This document shows positions 11,759 through 22,336 of a stretch of 64,000 nucleotides of DNA, in pieces; position 1 is the first letter of the stretch; every line of letters begins with the position of its first letter. The translations under genes and the position numbers were made by a program. Under the pieces are notes generated by a model. That model made no database searches and had not been told where the DNA came from. It was given only the letters and a program-made list of their open reading frames with translations. Location: positions 992,001-1,056,000 of the forward strand of contig NZ_JAUSUK010000002.1 in assembly GCF_030813515.1 (NCBI RefSeq), given 5' to 3'. Source of the stretch: Rhodopseudomonas julia (GTDB taxonomy: Bacteria; Pseudomonadota; Alphaproteobacteria; Rhizobiales; Afifellaceae).

Positions 11759-12127
11759 ATGATCCAGATGCAGACCAACCTCGATGTGGCGGACAATTCC
11801 GGCGCGCGCCGCGTGCAGTGCATCAAGGTGCTCGGCGGCTCGAAGAGAAAGTACGCACATGTCGGCGACATCATCGTCGTCTCTGTCAAGGAAGCCATTC
11901 CGCGCGGTCGCGTGAAGAAGGGCGACGTGATGAAGGCGGTCGTGGTGCGCACCGCGAAGGACATTCGTCGCGCGGACGGCAGCGTCATCCGCTTCGACAA
12001 GAATGCGGCTGTGCTGGTGAACAACCAGAAAGAGCCGGTCGGCACGCGTATCTTCGGCCCGGTTCCGCGCGAGCTGCGCGCGAAGAACCACATGAAGATC
12101 ATCTCGCTGGCACCGGAAGTGCTGTGA
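11759..12127 (+). CDS. rplN: 50S ribosomal protein L14
   Basis: L14, intersubunit-bridge protein; 122 residues, highly conserved. [20 protein letters not shown] at the start and the [20 protein letters not shown] end are diagnostic. A 60-base gap from rpsQ is the longest inside the S10/spc part and marks the usual start of the spc group; no convincing promoter is visible in it. Confidence 0.97.
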   Translation: MIQMQTNLDVADNSGARRVQCIKVLGGSKRKYAHVGDIIVVSVKEAIPRGRVKKGDVMKAVVVRTAKDIRRADGSVIRFDKNAAVLVNNQKEPVGTRIFGPVPRELRAKNHMKIISLAPEVL

Positions 12128-12140
12128 AAAGGGTTTGTTG

Positions 12141-12458
12141 ATGGCCGCGAAGATCAAAAAGGGTGATCGGGTCATCGTTCTTGCGGGCAAGGATAAGGGC
12201 CGCAAGGGCGAAGTGATCCGGGTGATCCCGAAAGAGAACCGGGCGCTGGTGCGCGGAGTGAATATGATCACTCGCCATCAGCGTCAGACCGCGAGCGAAG
12301 AGGGCGGTATCGTGCGCAAGGAAGCGCCGGTGCATCTGTCCAATCTCGCGCTCGAAGACAAAGAGACGGGCGGCCCGACGCGGGTTGGCTTCCGGGTTCT
12401 GGAAGACGGCCGCAAGGTCCGCTACGCCAAGCGCTCAGGAGAAACGATCGATGGCTGA
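12141..12458 (+). CDS. rplX: 50S ribosomal protein L24
   Basis: L24, early assembly protein with a KOW motif; 105 residues. Start set at ATG 12141 ([20 protein letters not shown]) rather than the two TTG codons just before it, because this matches family length. Its stop overlaps the rplE start by eight bases, implying coupling. Confidence 0.96.
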   Translation: MAAKIKKGDRVIVLAGKDKGRKGEVIRVIPKENRALVRGVNMITRHQRQTASEEGGIVRKEAPVHLSNLALEDKETGGPTRVGFRVLEDGRKVRYAKRSGETIDG

Positions 12459-13023
12459 GGCTGCTTTCGATATCGACAGCTACTCGCCGCGGCTGCAGGC
12501 CCAGTACCGCGACGTGATCGTGCCGAAGCTGAAGGAAGAGTTCGGCTACGCGAATCCGATGGTGGTGCCGCGGCTCGACAAGGTCGTCCTCAATATGGGC
12601 GTTGGCGAAGCCGTTGCGGACTCCAAGAAGGTTCAGTCGGCGGCCGAGGATCTTGCCCTGATCGCAGGTCAGAAGCCGGTGATCACGCGGGCGCGGAAGT
12701 CGATTGCGACGTTCAAGCTGCGTGAGGGTATGCCGGTCGGCGTCAAGGTGACGCTGCGCCGCGAGCGGATGTTCGAGTTCATCGATCGTCTCGTCAATGT
12801 CGCTCTGCCGCGTGTGCGTGACTTCCGTGGCCTTAATCCCAAGAGCTTCGACGGTCGCGGAAACTATGCGCTCGGCATCAAAGAGCACATCGTTTTCCCG
12901 GAAGTGAACTACGACAAAGTCGATCAGATCTGGGGCATGGACATCATCGTCTGCACGACAGCGCAGACGGACGATGAGGGGCGGGCGCTCCTCAAGGCAT
13001 TCAACTTTCCCTTCCGGCAGTAG
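12451..13023 (+). CDS. rplE: 50S ribosomal protein L5
   Basis: L5, 5S rRNA-binding protein contacting P-site tRNA; 190 residues. Start [16 protein letters not shown] follows CAGGAGAA inside the end of rplX. Conserved [32 protein letters not shown] and [17 protein letters not shown] are present. Confidence 0.97.
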   Translation: MAEAAFDIDSYSPRLQAQYRDVIVPKLKEEFGYANPMVVPRLDKVVLNMGVGEAVADSKKVQSAAEDLALIAGQKPVITRARKSIATFKLREGMPVGVKVTLRRERMFEFIDRLVNVALPRVRDFRGLNPKSFDGRGNYALGIKEHIVFPEVNYDKVDQIWGMDIIVCTTAQTDDEGRALLKAFNFPFRQ

Positions 13024-13067
13024 CAGGCGCGGCCTGCTAGACGCGGTTAGGGCGTGAAGAGGTAAGT

Positions 13068-13373
13068 ATGGCGAAGAAGAGCGCAATCGAGAAGAACCGG
13101 CACCGCATGAAGCTCGTGAAGCAGTATGCGGCGAAGCGGGAGGCGCTGAAGGCGCTGGCGGCGGACGAATCGCTGTCGGACCAGGAGCGTTTCGCGGCCC
13201 GGCTTAAGCTTGCGAAGCTGCCGCGGAACTCGGCGCCAAGCCGGGTGCGGAACCGCTGCGAGGTGACGGGTCGTCCGCGTGCGTTCTACCGCAAGCTTCA
13301 GATGAGCCGTATTGCCCTTCGCGAGCTGGGCAACGAGGGCAAGATCCCCGGCCTCGTCAAGTCGAGCTGGTAG
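13068..13373 (+). CDS. rpsN: 30S ribosomal protein S14
   Basis: S14, late 30S head protein; 101 residues. This is the long, zinc-free form: only one cysteine (in [14 protein letters not shown]) and no CXXC pairs. [19 protein letters not shown] at the start. Lies between rplE and rpsH as in other spc operons. Confidence 0.97.
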   Translation: MAKKSAIEKNRHRMKLVKQYAAKREALKALAADESLSDQERFAARLKLAKLPRNSAPSRVRNRCEVTGRPRAFYRKLQMSRIALRELGNEGKIPGLVKSSW

Positions 13374-13383
13374 GAGCGATATC

Positions 13384-13782
13384 ATGCTTATCAATGATCC
13401 TCTCGGCGATATGCTGACCCGTATCCGCAATGCGCAGGGGCGCCGGCGGACCTCGGTCAGCTCTCCGTCCTCGAAGCTCAGGATGCGAGTGCTCGACGTC
13501 TTGCAGGCGGAAGGTTACATTCGCGGCTATTCGGAAGTCGATCACGCCAACGGTATTTCGGAGCTCGAGATCGAGCTGAAGTACAACGAGGGCGAGCCGG
13601 TCATCCGCGAGATTCAGCGCGTCTCCACGCCGGGGCGGCGGGTCTACGCGTCTGTGAAATCGATCCCGACCGTTCACAAGGGCTTGGGCGTTTCGATCCT
13701 CTCCACGCCGAAAGGTGTCATGGCGGATTATGACGCTCGCGAGCAGAATGTGGGCGGCGAGGTGCTGTGCCGCGTCTTCTAG
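13384..13782 (+). CDS. rpsH: 30S ribosomal protein S8
   Basis: S8, central-domain 16S rRNA-binding protein; 132 residues. Start [18 protein letters not shown] is the family N-terminus; the 24 in-frame codons upstream overlap rpsN and are not conserved. The C-terminal [13 protein letters not shown] and GGEVLCRVF are standard. In Escherichia coli S8 represses the spc operon. Confidence 0.97.
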   Translation: MLINDPLGDMLTRIRNAQGRRRTSVSSPSSKLRMRVLDVLQAEGYIRGYSEVDHANGISELEIELKYNEGEPVIREIQRVSTPGRRVYASVKSIPTVHKGLGVSILSTPKGVMADYDAREQNVGGEVLCRVF

Positions 13783-13810
13783 GCGCGGCTGAAGAAGCGA
13801 GTAAGAGATC

Positions 13811-14344
13811 ATGTCGCGAATTGGCAAGAAGCCCGTTACGATCCCGTCCGGCGTGACGGCGTCCGTTGACGGCCACACGGTCAAAGCGAAGGGCCCGAAG
13901 GGCGAGCTTTCGGTGGTCCTCGTCGATGACGTCGATGTCGCCATGGATGATGACGGCATCAAAGTCGATCCGGTCAACAAGTCGAAGAAGGCCCGCTCAG
14001 CTTGGGGGATGTCCCGTACCTTGGTGCAGAACATCGTTACCGGCGTGAGCCAGGGCTTTGAGAAGCGTCTGGAGATCAACGGCGTTGGCTATCGTGCGCA
14101 GGCCCAGGGCCAGGCGCTGAGCCTTTCGCTTGGCTACAGCCACGACGTCACCTATCCGGTGCCGGAAGGTATCCAGATTCAGACGCCGCGTCCGACGGAA
14201 ATCGTCATCAGCGGTATCGACAAGCAAATGGTCGGCCAGGTGGCCGCAGAAATCCGCGATTGGCGCCCGCCTGAGCCCTATAAGGGCAAGGGTGTCAAAT
14301 ACGCAGAGGAACGTATCTTCCGCAAGGAAGGTAAGAAGAAGTAA
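13811..14344 (+). CDS. rplF: 50S ribosomal protein L6
   Basis: L6, near the factor-binding site at the base of the stalk; 177 residues. [15 protein letters not shown] at the N-terminus and the C-terminal [19 protein letters not shown] are diagnostic. Both L6 half-domains are present. Confidence 0.97.
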   Translation: MSRIGKKPVTIPSGVTASVDGHTVKAKGPKGELSVVLVDDVDVAMDDDGIKVDPVNKSKKARSAWGMSRTLVQNIVTGVSQGFEKRLEINGVGYRAQAQGQALSLSLGYSHDVTYPVPEGIQIQTPRPTEIVISGIDKQMVGQVAAEIRDWRPPEPYKGKGVKYAEERIFRKEGKKK

Positions 14345-14356
14345 CGGAGCGCAACG

Positions 14357-14731
14357 ATGGGAACCTCAACGACGCGTCAACGGATGCGCACTGAGCGCCG
14401 CAAAGGCCGTGTGCGGGCGGCGCTGAAGCGGGTTGCTTACGGGCGGCCGCGGCTTTCCGTGTTCCGTTCTTCGCAGCACATCTATGTGCAGATCATCGAT
14501 GACACGCAGGGGCGGACTTTGGTTTCCGCTTCGACCGTGGACAAGGATCTGCGTGAGACGCTGAAGAGCGGCGCGAATGTCCAGGCCGCGACTGCTGTTG
14601 GCAAGCTTCTAGCGGAGCGGGCGAAGGCAGCCGGTATTGAAAAGGTGCAGTTTGACCGCGGTGGCTATATCTATCATGGGCGAATCAAGGCCCTGGCGGA
14701 TGCCGCTCGCGAAGCCGGACTGGACTTTTAG
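14357..14731 (+). CDS. rplR: 50S ribosomal protein L18
   Basis: L18, 5S rRNA-binding protein; 124 residues. [20 protein letters not shown] is the family signature and [20 protein letters not shown] the C-terminal one. Twelve bases after rplF, 62 before rpsE. Confidence 0.97.
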   Translation: MGTSTTRQRMRTERRKGRVRAALKRVAYGRPRLSVFRSSQHIYVQIIDDTQGRTLVSASTVDKDLRETLKSGANVQAATAVGKLLAERAKAAGIEKVQFDRGGYIYHGRIKALADAAREAGLDF

Positions 14732-14793
14732 GAATATGAGACAGGTCGTCGGGCCGACCCGGCAGTCGAGCAAACAGACGGACGAAGGTTAAA

Positions 14794-15378
14794 ATGGCGC
14801 AAAGAGAACGTTCACAGCGCGGTGGCGGCGGACGCCGGGAGCGCGAGGAGAAGGTCGACAGCGAATTCGTCGACAAGCTCGTGCATATCAACCGCGTCGC
14901 CAAGGTCGTGAAGGGCGGTCGGCGCTTTGGTTTCGCCGCCCTCGTCGTGGTTGGCGATCAGCGTGGTCGGGTTGGCTTCGGTCACGGCAAAGCGCGCGAG
15001 GTTCCGGAAGCAATTCGCAAAGCCACGGAAGCGGCGAAGCGGTCGATGATCCGGGTTCCGCTGCGCGAAGGCCGGACCTTGCATCACGACATTCACGGTC
15101 GTCACGGCGCCGGACGTGTCCTGATGCGCGCGGCTCCGGCCGGTACCGGCATCATCGCCGGCGGTCCGATGCGCGCCGTCTTCGAGACGCTCGGTGTCCA
15201 TGACGTGGTTGCGAAGTCTCTCGGGACGTCCAACCCGTACAACATGGTGCGTGCGACGTTCGAGGCGCTTAAGAAGCAGGACAGCCCGCGCTCCGTCGCG
15301 GCACGTCGCGGCATCAAAGTGTCGACACTGCAGGCTCGTCGCCAGCACGAAGTCGGCAGCGAGGCGCAGGGAGCCTGA
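14794..15378 (+). CDS. rpsE: 30S ribosomal protein S5
   Basis: S5, accuracy and mRNA-helicase protein of the 30S body; 194 residues. The dsRBD-like N-domain has [20 protein letters not shown] with the GGRR loop that is mutated in spectinomycin resistance; it is wild type here. [19 protein letters not shown] follows. An Arg/Gly-rich N-terminal extension ([10 protein letters not shown]) is usual for the order. Confidence 0.97.
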   Translation: MAQRERSQRGGGGRREREEKVDSEFVDKLVHINRVAKVVKGGRRFGFAALVVVGDQRGRVGFGHGKAREVPEAIRKATEAAKRSMIRVPLREGRTLHHDIHGRHGAGRVLMRAAPAGTGIIAGGPMRAVFETLGVHDVVAKSLGTSNPYNMVRATFEALKKQDSPRSVAARRGIKVSTLQARRQHEVGSEAQGA

Positions 15379-15380
15379 TC

Positions 15381-15569
15381 ATGGCTGAGAAGACCATCAC
15401 TGTGGAGCAGACGGGCAGCCCGCTGCGCCGCCCAGGCGTGCAGCGGCAAACGCTGATCGGGCTTGGACTGAACAAGCAGCGTCGTCGGTCCGTTCTGCCT
15501 GACAATCCGGCAACCCGCGGCATGATTGCCAAGGTTCAGCATCTCGTTCGCGTCGTCGACGAGAACTGA
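15381..15569 (+). CDS. rpmD: 50S ribosomal protein L30
   Basis: L30, 62 residues. [19 protein letters not shown] and [20 protein letters not shown] are typical of the small bacterial L30. Two bases after rpsE and 31 before rplO. Confidence 0.96.
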   Translation: MAEKTITVEQTGSPLRRPGVQRQTLIGLGLNKQRRRSVLPDNPATRGMIAKVQHLVRVVDEN

Positions 15570-15600
15570 CACAACGATTTCGAATCGGGGCTTAAACCCA

Positions 15601-16107
15601 ATGAAACTCAACGAACTTTCCGATAATCCGGGAGCCGTCAAAGAGCGCAAGCGCGTCGGACGCGGCATCGGGTCGGGCCTCGGCAAGACCGGCGGCCGCG
15701 GCGTGAAGGGTCAGACCTCGCGTTCGGGCGTCGCAATCAAGGGCTTCGAGGGCGGCCAGATGCCGCTGCATCGTCGTCTGCCGAAGCGGGGCTTCACCAA
15801 CATCTTCGCCAAGGACTTCACGGAAGTGAATGTCGGGCGTCTGCAGCAGGCAATCGATGCCGGCAAGCTGGACGCAAAGGCCGACGTGGATGCGGCTGCG
15901 CTCAAGGCCGCCGGTGTGATCCGTCGGACCAAGGACGGTGTTCGTATCCTCGGCGATGGCGAGCTCACGGCGAAGTTGACCCTCAAGGTTGCTGGCGCTT
16001 CGCGCGCGGCCATTGAGGCTGTGGAGAAGGCTGGCGGCTCGGTCACGATCATCGAGCCTGTCCCGGCCAAATCCCAATCCGGCACGAGCGAAGACGCCTC
16101 CGCCTAA
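15601..16107 (+). CDS. rplO: 50S ribosomal protein L15
   Basis: L15, 168 residues. Start [20 protein letters not shown] is the family N-terminus; earlier in-frame codons overlap rpmD. The Gly/Arg-rich [19 protein letters not shown] and the [18 protein letters not shown] segment are diagnostic. A Ser/Pro/Ala C-terminal tail extends beyond the conserved end. Confidence 0.97.
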   Translation: MKLNELSDNPGAVKERKRVGRGIGSGLGKTGGRGVKGQTSRSGVAIKGFEGGQMPLHRRLPKRGFTNIFAKDFTEVNVGRLQQAIDAGKLDAKADVDAAALKAAGVIRRTKDGVRILGDGELTAKLTLKVAGASRAAIEAVEKAGGSVTIIEPVPAKSQSGTSEDASA

Positions 16108-16147
16108 GCGAAGACGGCTCCCTGCCTCAACCGCATTCGGAGTTCCA

Positions 16148-17485
16148 ATGGCTTCTGCAGCCGAACAGCTTGCCGCGAATTTGAACTTCGGCGCCTTTTC
16201 GAAGGCGACGGAGCTCAAAAAGCGGATCTGGTTCACTCTCGGTGCGCTGCTCGTTTATCGGCTCGGCACGTATATCCCGCTGCCGGGCATCAACATCGAA
16301 GCCCTGCAGCAGGCGTTCGAGCAGCAGTCGCAGGGTATCCTGGGCGTCTTCAACATGTTTGCCGGCGGTGCCGTCGGCCGCATGGCGATCTTCGCGCTCG
16401 GGATCATGCCCTATATCTCGGCGTCGATCATCATTCAGCTGATGACGACGGTTATCCCGACGCTCGAGACGCTGAAGAAAGAAGGCGAGCAGGGCCGAAA
16501 GGTCATCAACCAGTACACGCGGTATCTGACCGTCGTGCTGGCTGCGTTCCAGTCCTATGGCATCGCGGTTGGGCTCGAGGGCTCTTCGAGCGGCATCGTT
16601 GCAGATCCGGGCTGGTTCTTCCGGTTTACCGCCGTCGTGACGCTGACCGGTGGCACGATGTTTCTGATGTGGCTCGGCGAGCAAATCACCTCGCGGGGCA
16701 TCGGCAACGGCATTTCTCTGATCATCTTCTCAGGCATCGTCGCCAATCTGCCGAACGCTTTGGCGGGTACGCTTGAGCTCGGGCGTCAGGGCGCGTTGTC
16801 GACGCCGGTGATTTTGACGGTGATGACGCTCGTCGTCGTCGTCATTGCTTTCATCGTGTTCGTCGAGCGTGCGCAGCGGCGATTGATCATTCAGTATCCC
16901 AAGCGTCAGATGGGCAACCGGATGTTCCAGGGCGATACCTCGCACCTGCCGCTGAAGCTCAACACCTCGGGCGTCATCCCGCCGATCTTCGCTTCGTCGC
17001 TGCTGCTTCTGCCGATCACGGTCGCGAATTTCTCGGCCGGGCAGGGACCGGCCTGGCTCGCCCAGGTGACGGCGATGCTGGGGCGGGGTCAGCCGCTGCA
17101 TATGGCCATCTACGCGGCGTTGATCATCTTCTTCGCGTTCTTCTACACGGCGATCGTGTTCAATCCGAAAGACACGGCCGACCAGCTGAAGAAGCATGGA
17201 GGCTTCATCCCGGGCATCCGCCCAGGCGAGCGCACCGCGGAGTATATCGACTACGTGCTGACGCGGATCACGGTTGCCGGTGCGGCCTACCTCGTCATCG
17301 TGTGTCTTCTTCCTGAATTTCTGATCGCAGAGCTCTCTGTGCCGTTCTATTTCGGCGGCACGTCGCTCCTCATCGTTGTCAGTGTGACTATGGATACTGT
17401 TTCACAGGTGCAGGGCCATCTGCTCGCGCACCAGTACGAAGGGTTGGTCAAGAAATCGAAGCTGCGCGGGAGCCGGCGTCGATGA
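16148..17485 (+). CDS. secY: Protein translocase subunit SecY
   Basis: Central channel of the Sec translocon in the inner membrane; 445 residues, ten hydrophobic segments. Start MASAAEQLAANLNFGAF is chosen from family alignment and position after rplO. LGIMPYISASIIIQL (TM2), GIGNGISLIIFSGIVA, and GGFIPGIRPGERTAEYIDYV (cytosolic loop before TM9) are clear family motifs. Its stop overlaps the adk start by four bases (ATGA). Confidence 0.97.
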   Translation: MASAAEQLAANLNFGAFSKATELKKRIWFTLGALLVYRLGTYIPLPGINIEALQQAFEQQSQGILGVFNMFAGGAVGRMAIFALGIMPYISASIIIQLMTTVIPTLETLKKEGEQGRKVINQYTRYLTVVLAAFQSYGIAVGLEGSSSGIVADPGWFFRFTAVVTLTGGTMFLMWLGEQITSRGIGNGISLIIFSGIVANLPNALAGTLELGRQGALSTPVILTVMTLVVVVIAFIVFVERAQRRLIIQYPKRQMGNRMFQGDTSHLPLKLNTSGVIPPIFASSLLLLPITVANFSAGQGPAWLAQVTAMLGRGQPLHMAIYAALIIFFAFFYTAIVFNPKDTADQLKKHGGFIPGIRPGERTAEYIDYVLTRITVAGAAYLVIVCLLPEFLIAELSVPFYFGGTSLLIVVSVTMDTVSQVQGHLLAHQYEGLVKKSKLRGSRRR

Positions 17486-18138
17486 GACTGATCATTCTGG
17501 GACCTCCCGGAGCCGGGAAGGGCACCCAGGCCCAGCGCCTTGTAGAGAAGCACGGCCTCGTGCAGCTTTCGACCGGTGATATGCTTCGCGGCGCGGCCGC
17601 TGCGGGCAGTGACGTCGGCCTCAAGGCGAAGGCCATTATGGACAACGGCAATCTCGTCCCTGACGAGGTTGTCATCAACATCGTGTCTGAGCGGCTCGAC
17701 GAGCCGGACGTTCAGAAGGGCTTCGTGCTCGACGGCTTCCCGCGGACTTTGCCGCAGGCGGATGCACTTGAAGTTCTGCTCGCGGAAAAGGGCATGCCGC
17801 TCGACGGTGTCGTGCTTTTGACCGTCGAAGACGAGGCTCTGGTCGAGCGCGTGGCTGGTCGGTATTCTTGCGCCAAATGTGGCGAGATCTACCACGACAA
17901 GACGAAGAAGCCGGCGAAAGAAGGCGTCTGCGACGTTTGCGGCTCGACCGAATTCCGGCGGCGCGACGACGACAACGCGGAAACGATTCGCCGGCGGCTC
18001 TCGGCCTATTATCGGGATACGGCACCCCTCGTTGGCTATTACTGGGCGAAGGGAAAGCTCCGTCAGGTCGACGGAATGACGTCTGCAAAAGACGTTGCAG
18101 CCGCGATTGAAGACGTTATGGGCGATTTGAAGGGCTGA
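17482..18138 (+). CDS. adk: Adenylate kinase, zinc-lid type
   Basis: Converts ATP + AMP to 2 ADP; 218 residues. P-loop GPPGAGKGT at 7-15 and the AMP-site FVLDGFPRT near 81-89. The long LID carries Cys130, Cys133, Cys150 and Cys153, a four-cysteine zinc site typical of many Gram-positive and some alphaproteobacterial enzymes, whereas enterobacteria have a polar network instead. Translationally coupled to secY. A terminator-like hairpin follows at 18207. Confidence 0.96.
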   Translation: MRLIILGPPGAGKGTQAQRLVEKHGLVQLSTGDMLRGAAAAGSDVGLKAKAIMDNGNLVPDEVVINIVSERLDEPDVQKGFVLDGFPRTLPQADALEVLLAEKGMPLDGVVLLTVEDEALVERVAGRYSCAKCGEIYHDKTKKPAKEGVCDVCGSTEFRRRDDDNAETIRRRLSAYYRDTAPLVGYYWAKGKLRQVDGMTSAKDVAAAIEDVMGDLKG

Positions 18139-18154
18139 TCTTCTGTCGTTGCGG

Positions 18155-18182
18155 TTGACGGGCGGCCGCGTAAGGACTATCT
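18155..18182 (+). promoter_or_regulatory. Promoter of the alpha operon (rpsM-rpsK-rpoA-rplQ)
   Basis: TTGACG, 16-base spacer, CTATCT: one of the best promoter matches in the window. Predicted start near 18189, only about 18 bases before the hairpin at 18207. Confidence 0.65.
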
Positions 18183-18206
18183 CCGGCGCAATCCTGAAGT
18201 GCGGAT

Positions 18207-18248
18207 AACGGCGCCGAAGCTCGGATGAAGCTTGGGGCGTCGTTTTTT
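18207..18248 (+). terminator. Terminator-like hairpin between adk and rpsM, possible attenuator
   Basis: Long imperfect stem: AACGGCGCCGAAGCT (18207-18221) pairs with AGCTTGGGGCGTCGTT (18229-18244) with one G-T pair and a small internal mismatch, then six T. It can end the spc transcript after adk. Because a strong promoter lies just upstream, it would also sit in the leader of the rpsM transcript and could attenuate it. Confidence 0.7.
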
Positions 18249-18322
18249 GGCGTTTCGTCCCGAATAGGTGAAGCCGGGGCGCTCCGCGGATGCGGTCTGC
18301 GCCAGACAAAGAGGAGAAAGAC

Positions 18323-18691
<369 letters not shown>

Positions 18692-18713
18692 CGCCAAGGA
18701 AGGCCTGACTTAG

Positions 18714-19103
18714 ATGGCGAAAGATACCACCAGGGTGCGTCGGCGCGAACGTAAGAACATTACGTCGGGCATTGCTCACGTGAGTTCGACGTTCAACAAC
18801 ACGATGATCACCATCACGGATGTTCAGGGTAACGCGATTTCGTGGTCCTCTGCCGGCGCGATGGGGTTCAAAGGGTCGCGCAAGTCGACGCCCTATGCCG
18901 CTCAGATTGCGGCTGAGACTGCTGCCCAGAAGGCGCAGGAGCATGGCATGCGGACGCTCGAGGTCGAGGTTTCCGGCCCAGGGTCCGGCCGCGAATCGGC
19001 GCTGCGCGCGCTGCAGGCTGCGGGCTTCACCATTACCTCGATCCGTGACGTGACGCCGATCCCCCATAACGGCTGCCGTCCCCCGAAGCGGCGCCGCGTC
19101 TGA
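18714..19103 (+). CDS. rpsK: 30S ribosomal protein S11
   Basis: S11 of the 30S platform; 129 residues. [20 protein letters not shown] and the end [13 protein letters not shown] are universal S11 features. Note that the usual bacterial rpsD (S4) does not follow here, as in many alphaproteobacteria where rpsD is elsewhere. Confidence 0.97.
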   Translation: MAKDTTRVRRRERKNITSGIAHVSSTFNNTMITITDVQGNAISWSSAGAMGFKGSRKSTPYAAQIAAETAAQKAQEHGMRTLEVEVSGPGSGRESALRALQAAGFTITSIRDVTPIPHNGCRPPKRRRV

Positions 19104-19182
19104 TCTCGCATTTGAGGTTTATGCGGCTCGCTGATGCGAGTCGCGTCTGCATGCGAGAGCACAAAACGAAAGGTTCGTCCCC

Positions 19183-20202
19183 GTGGTGATACAAAAGAAC
19201 TGGCAGGATCTCATTAAGCCGAACAAGCTTGATGTGAAGCACGGGTCCGATGCGAGCCGCATCGCTACCGTCGTCGCAGAACCGCTTGAGCGCGGCTTCG
19301 GCCTGACGCTCGGCAATGCGCTGCGTCGCGTGCTGTTGTCGTCGCTGCAGGGTGCGGCGGTGACCAGCTTGCAGATCGATGGCGTGCTGCACGAATTTTC
19401 CTCCATCGCCGGCGTTCGGGAAGATGTCACAGACATCGTCCTCAATGTGAAAGAGATCGCCATCAAGATGGAGAGCGAAGGTCCGAAGCGGCTGACGCTC
19501 AGGAAGTCCGGCCCGGGCGTGGTCCTGGCTGGCGATATCCAAACTGTCGGCGACATCGAAGTCCTCAATCCTGATCACGTTCTGTGCACGCTCGACGAGG
19601 GCGCCGATATCCGCATGGAGCTGACGGTCGATACGGGTAAGGGCTACGTTCCTGCTGATCGGAATCGCCCGGAAGATGCGCCGATCGGGCTCATCCCGGT
19701 CGACAGCCTCTATTCGCCGGTCAAGAAGGTGTCCTATCGCGTCGAGAATACGCGCGAAGGCCAGGTGCTCGACTACGACAAGCTGACGTTGTCGCTGGAG
19801 ACCGACGGTTCGGTTTCGCCGGACGATGCGGTCGCCTACGCTGCGCGGATCCTGCAGGATCAGCTTTCGATCTTCGTCAACTTCGACGAGCCGAAGAAGG
19901 AAGAGGTCCACGAGGCTACTCCGGAGCTCGCCTTCAATCCGGCGCTTCTGAAGAAGGTCGACGAGCTCGAGCTTTCGGTTCGTTCGGCCAACTGCTTGAA
20001 GAACGACAACATCGTCTATATCGGCGACCTCATTCAGAAGACCGAGGCGGAGATGCTGCGCACTCCGAACTTCGGCCGCAAGTCGCTGAATGAGATCAAG
20101 GAGGTTCTCGCCTCCATGGGCCTGCATCTCGGTATGGAAGTGGCCAATTGGCCGCCCGACAATATCGACGATCTCGCCAAACGCTTTGAAGATCAATACT
20201 AA
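19183..20202 (+). CDS. rpoA: DNA-directed RNA polymerase subunit alpha
   Basis: Alpha subunit, 339 residues. N-terminal assembly domain with [21 protein letters not shown]-terminal DNA/activator-binding domain with [19 protein letters not shown] and [17 protein letters not shown]. Starts at one of two adjacent GTG codons (19183 or 19186); relatives begin MIQKNWQ or MVIQKNWQ, so either is possible. Lies between rpsK and rplQ. Confidence 0.97.
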   Translation: MVIQKNWQDLIKPNKLDVKHGSDASRIATVVAEPLERGFGLTLGNALRRVLLSSLQGAAVTSLQIDGVLHEFSSIAGVREDVTDIVLNVKEIAIKMESEGPKRLTLRKSGPGVVLAGDIQTVGDIEVLNPDHVLCTLDEGADIRMELTVDTGKGYVPADRNRPEDAPIGLIPVDSLYSPVKKVSYRVENTREGQVLDYDKLTLSLETDGSVSPDDAVAYAARILQDQLSIFVNFDEPKKEEVHEATPELAFNPALLKKVDELELSVRSANCLKNDNIVYIGDLIQKTEAEMLRTPNFGRKSLNEIKEVLASMGLHLGMEVANWPPDNIDDLAKRFEDQY

Positions 20203-20252
20203 GCTTTGATGAACAGCGGCGGGAGCCGCCGTTCGAATGAGGAGACAGGGCC

Positions 20253-20678
20253 ATGCGCCACAGAAAGACCGGCCGTAAGCTGAACCGGACGTCGAGCCAT
20301 CGTCAGGCGATGTTCGCCAACATGGCAGCGGCGCTCATTCGCCACGAGCAGATCGTGACAACCCTGCCGAAGGCGAAGGAGCTCAGGCCGTTCGTGGAGA
20401 AGCTCGTCACGCTTGGAAAGCGCGGCGACCTGCATGCGCGCCGTATCGCGATGTCGCGGCTGCGTGACGAAGAGATGGTCAAGAAGCTCTTCGAGACGAT
20501 CGGGCCGCGCTACGGCGAGCGCAACGGCGGTTACACGCGCGTGCTCAAAGCTGGGTTCCGTTATGGTGACAGTGCGCCTGTGGGCGTGATCGAATTCGTC
20601 GATCGCGACGAGGATGCGCGCGGCGCCGGAGATCGGGCTCGCATGGAAGCGGCCGAGGTCGCGGAAGCTGCGGCGTAA
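20253..20678 (+). CDS. rplQ: 50S ribosomal protein L17
   Basis: L17, 141 residues. [20 protein letters not shown] is the universal N-terminus and [19 protein letters not shown] the second conserved block. An Ala/Glu-rich tail of about 20 residues follows. Last gene of the ribosomal block, ended by a strong terminator. Confidence 0.97.
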   Translation: MRHRKTGRKLNRTSSHRQAMFANMAAALIRHEQIVTTLPKAKELRPFVEKLVTLGKRGDLHARRIAMSRLRDEEMVKKLFETIGPRYGERNGGYTRVLKAGFRYGDSAPVGVIEFVDRDEDARGAGDRARMEAAEVAEAAA

Positions 20679-20703
20679 GGCTCGCTGTCCTTCCTGAATT
20701 TTG

Positions 20704-20729
20704 AAAGGGGCCCCTGCGGCCCCTTTTTT
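20704..20729 (+). terminator. Intrinsic terminator after rplQ
   Basis: AAAGGGGCC paired with GGCCCCTTT around a 5-base loop, then T6. It closes the 18-kb ribosomal block. Confidence 0.9.
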
Positions 20730-20880
20730 GTTGGTTTCGCCGAAACGCGGCCGATCATTGCGTGCGCGACCATAGAATTTCCGGATTTAGCCGTTTCCTG
20801 GCTCACTCTTTCGCAAGCGAGAACGAACACGGGCTGCGCCCCGATCGCTCCCGTACCCCGTTGCCATATTGGAGGCTCTC

Positions 20881-22329
20881 GTGACGTCGTTTCGTCAGTT
20901 TCGCCTTGCCTGCTGTGTCCTGCTCGCCTCTGCCGGTTTCTCGAGCGGTATCCTCGTCGCCGTGCCCCCGGCGCATGCCCAGGACGTGCCTCAAAGCCGG
21001 GAAGAGATTTCTCTCTCCTTTGCGCCCATTGTGAAGAAAGCTGCACCGGCCGTCGTCAACGTTTATGCGAAGCAGATCGTGCGCACTGCGCCGTCGCCCT
21101 TCGCGGACGACCCGTTCTTCCGGCATTTCTTTGGTGATGGGGGAGGCTTCGGCTCACCTTTCGGTGTGCCGCGCGAGCGGGCGCGCAATTCGCTCGGCTC
21201 CGGCGTCATTGTCGATGCGTCCGGTCTCGTCGTCACGAACTACCACGTCATTCGCGGCGCCGACGAAGTGAAGGTGGCCTTGTCCGACGGACGCGAGTTC
21301 GAAGCCGAGATACTTTTGCGTGACGAGCAGAGCGATCTCGCGGTCCTGAAGATCTCGGACGGCGAGGCAGACTTCCCAACGCTCGCCTTCGCCGATTCGG
21401 ACGATCTCGAGGTGGGCGATCTCGTGCTCGCGATCGGCAACCCTTTCGGTGTGGGACAGACGGTGACGAGCGGCATCGTTTCGGCGGTGGCACGTACCGA
21501 GGTCGGCATCTCCGACATGTCATTCTTCATTCAGACCGATGCGGCGATTAACCCGGGCAATTCCGGTGGCGCATTGATCGATGTGAAGGGGCGCCTCGTC
21601 GGCATCAATTCGGCGATCTTTTCGCGCTCCGGTGGGTCGAACGGGATCGGTTTTGCTATTCCCTCCAACATGGCGCAGGCCGTGGCCGCTCAGGCGCTTG
21701 CCGGGGGCACGGAAGTGGTGCGGCCGTGGATCGGCGCGACCTTCCAGAAGGTGACGCCTGATATTGCCCGCTCACTTGATCTGCCGCGTCCGCAGGGCGC
21801 GCTCGTCGTCAAGGTGTTCGAGGGCTCTCCTGCCGAAAAGGCCGGTCTTGCGGTCGGCGATCTTGTTTTGTCCGCCGATGGCTACGAGGTGGCCAATCCT
21901 CGCTCGCTTGAATATCGGCTGACGATCAAGGGCATCGGGGAGACGGAAAAACTCGTCGTCCTTCGCGATGGCGCACAGCAGACCCTGACGGTTTCTCTCG
22001 AATCAGCGCCGGAGACGGTGCGGGCCGACGAGCAGCTTCTCGAAGGCTATTCGCCGCTCACCGGCGCGACGGTCGCCAATCTTTCGCCGAGGCTTGCGGA
22101 GAGACTGCGGCTGCCGAGCGATCAAGAGGGCGTCGCGGTGACAAAGGTGGAACCGCGTTCACCTGCCGCACAGCTCGGTCTGCAGGCTGGCGATATTGTT
22201 GTTGCCGTGCAGGGGCACGCTGTTGAATCGTCTCGCGAACTGAAGCGCATGACGAGCCGAAAGCAGCGCCTGTGGCGGCTTACGATCAACCGCGGCGGTC
22301 GGGTGTCGCGGCTTGTTATCGGCGGATGA
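20881..22329 (+). CDS. DegP/DegQ-family periplasmic serine endoprotease with two PDZ domains
   Basis: HtrA-type protease of envelope quality control, 482 residues. Start is GTG 20881, five bases after GGAGG; a TTG 12 bases upstream overlaps that site and is unlikely. A signal peptide covers about residues 1-33, cut after AHA. The trypsin-like domain has His122 (VTNYHVIRG), Asp152 (SDLAVL) and Ser228 (NPGNSGGAL). PDZ1 is near 262-350 and PDZ2 near 390-480. The Phe/Asp-rich insertion FADDPFFRHFFGDGGG matches the flexible LA loop of family members. DegP versus DegQ cannot be settled by sequence reading. A separate unit after the rplQ terminator; rarA follows directly. Confidence 0.93.
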   Translation: MTSFRQFRLACCVLLASAGFSSGILVAVPPAHAQDVPQSREEISLSFAPIVKKAAPAVVNVYAKQIVRTAPSPFADDPFFRHFFGDGGGFGSPFGVPRERARNSLGSGVIVDASGLVVTNYHVIRGADEVKVALSDGREFEAEILLRDEQSDLAVLKISDGEADFPTLAFADSDDLEVGDLVLAIGNPFGVGQTVTSGIVSAVARTEVGISDMSFFIQTDAAINPGNSGGALIDVKGRLVGINSAIFSRSGGSNGIGFAIPSNMAQAVAAQALAGGTEVVRPWIGATFQKVTPDIARSLDLPRPQGALVVKVFEGSPAEKAGLAVGDLVLSADGYEVANPRSLEYRLTIKGIGETEKLVVLRDGAQQTLTVSLESAPETVRADEQLLEGYSPLTGATVANLSPRLAERLRLPSDQEGVAVTKVEPRSPAAQLGLQAGDIVVAVQGHAVESSRELKRMTSRKQRLWRLTINRGGRVSRLVIGG

Positions 22330-22336
22330 GGGTCGT

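Noticed and set aside
20869-20880. TTG at 20869 as start of the DegP-like protease
   Set aside because: It overlaps the GGAGG ribosome-binding site that serves GTG 20881.
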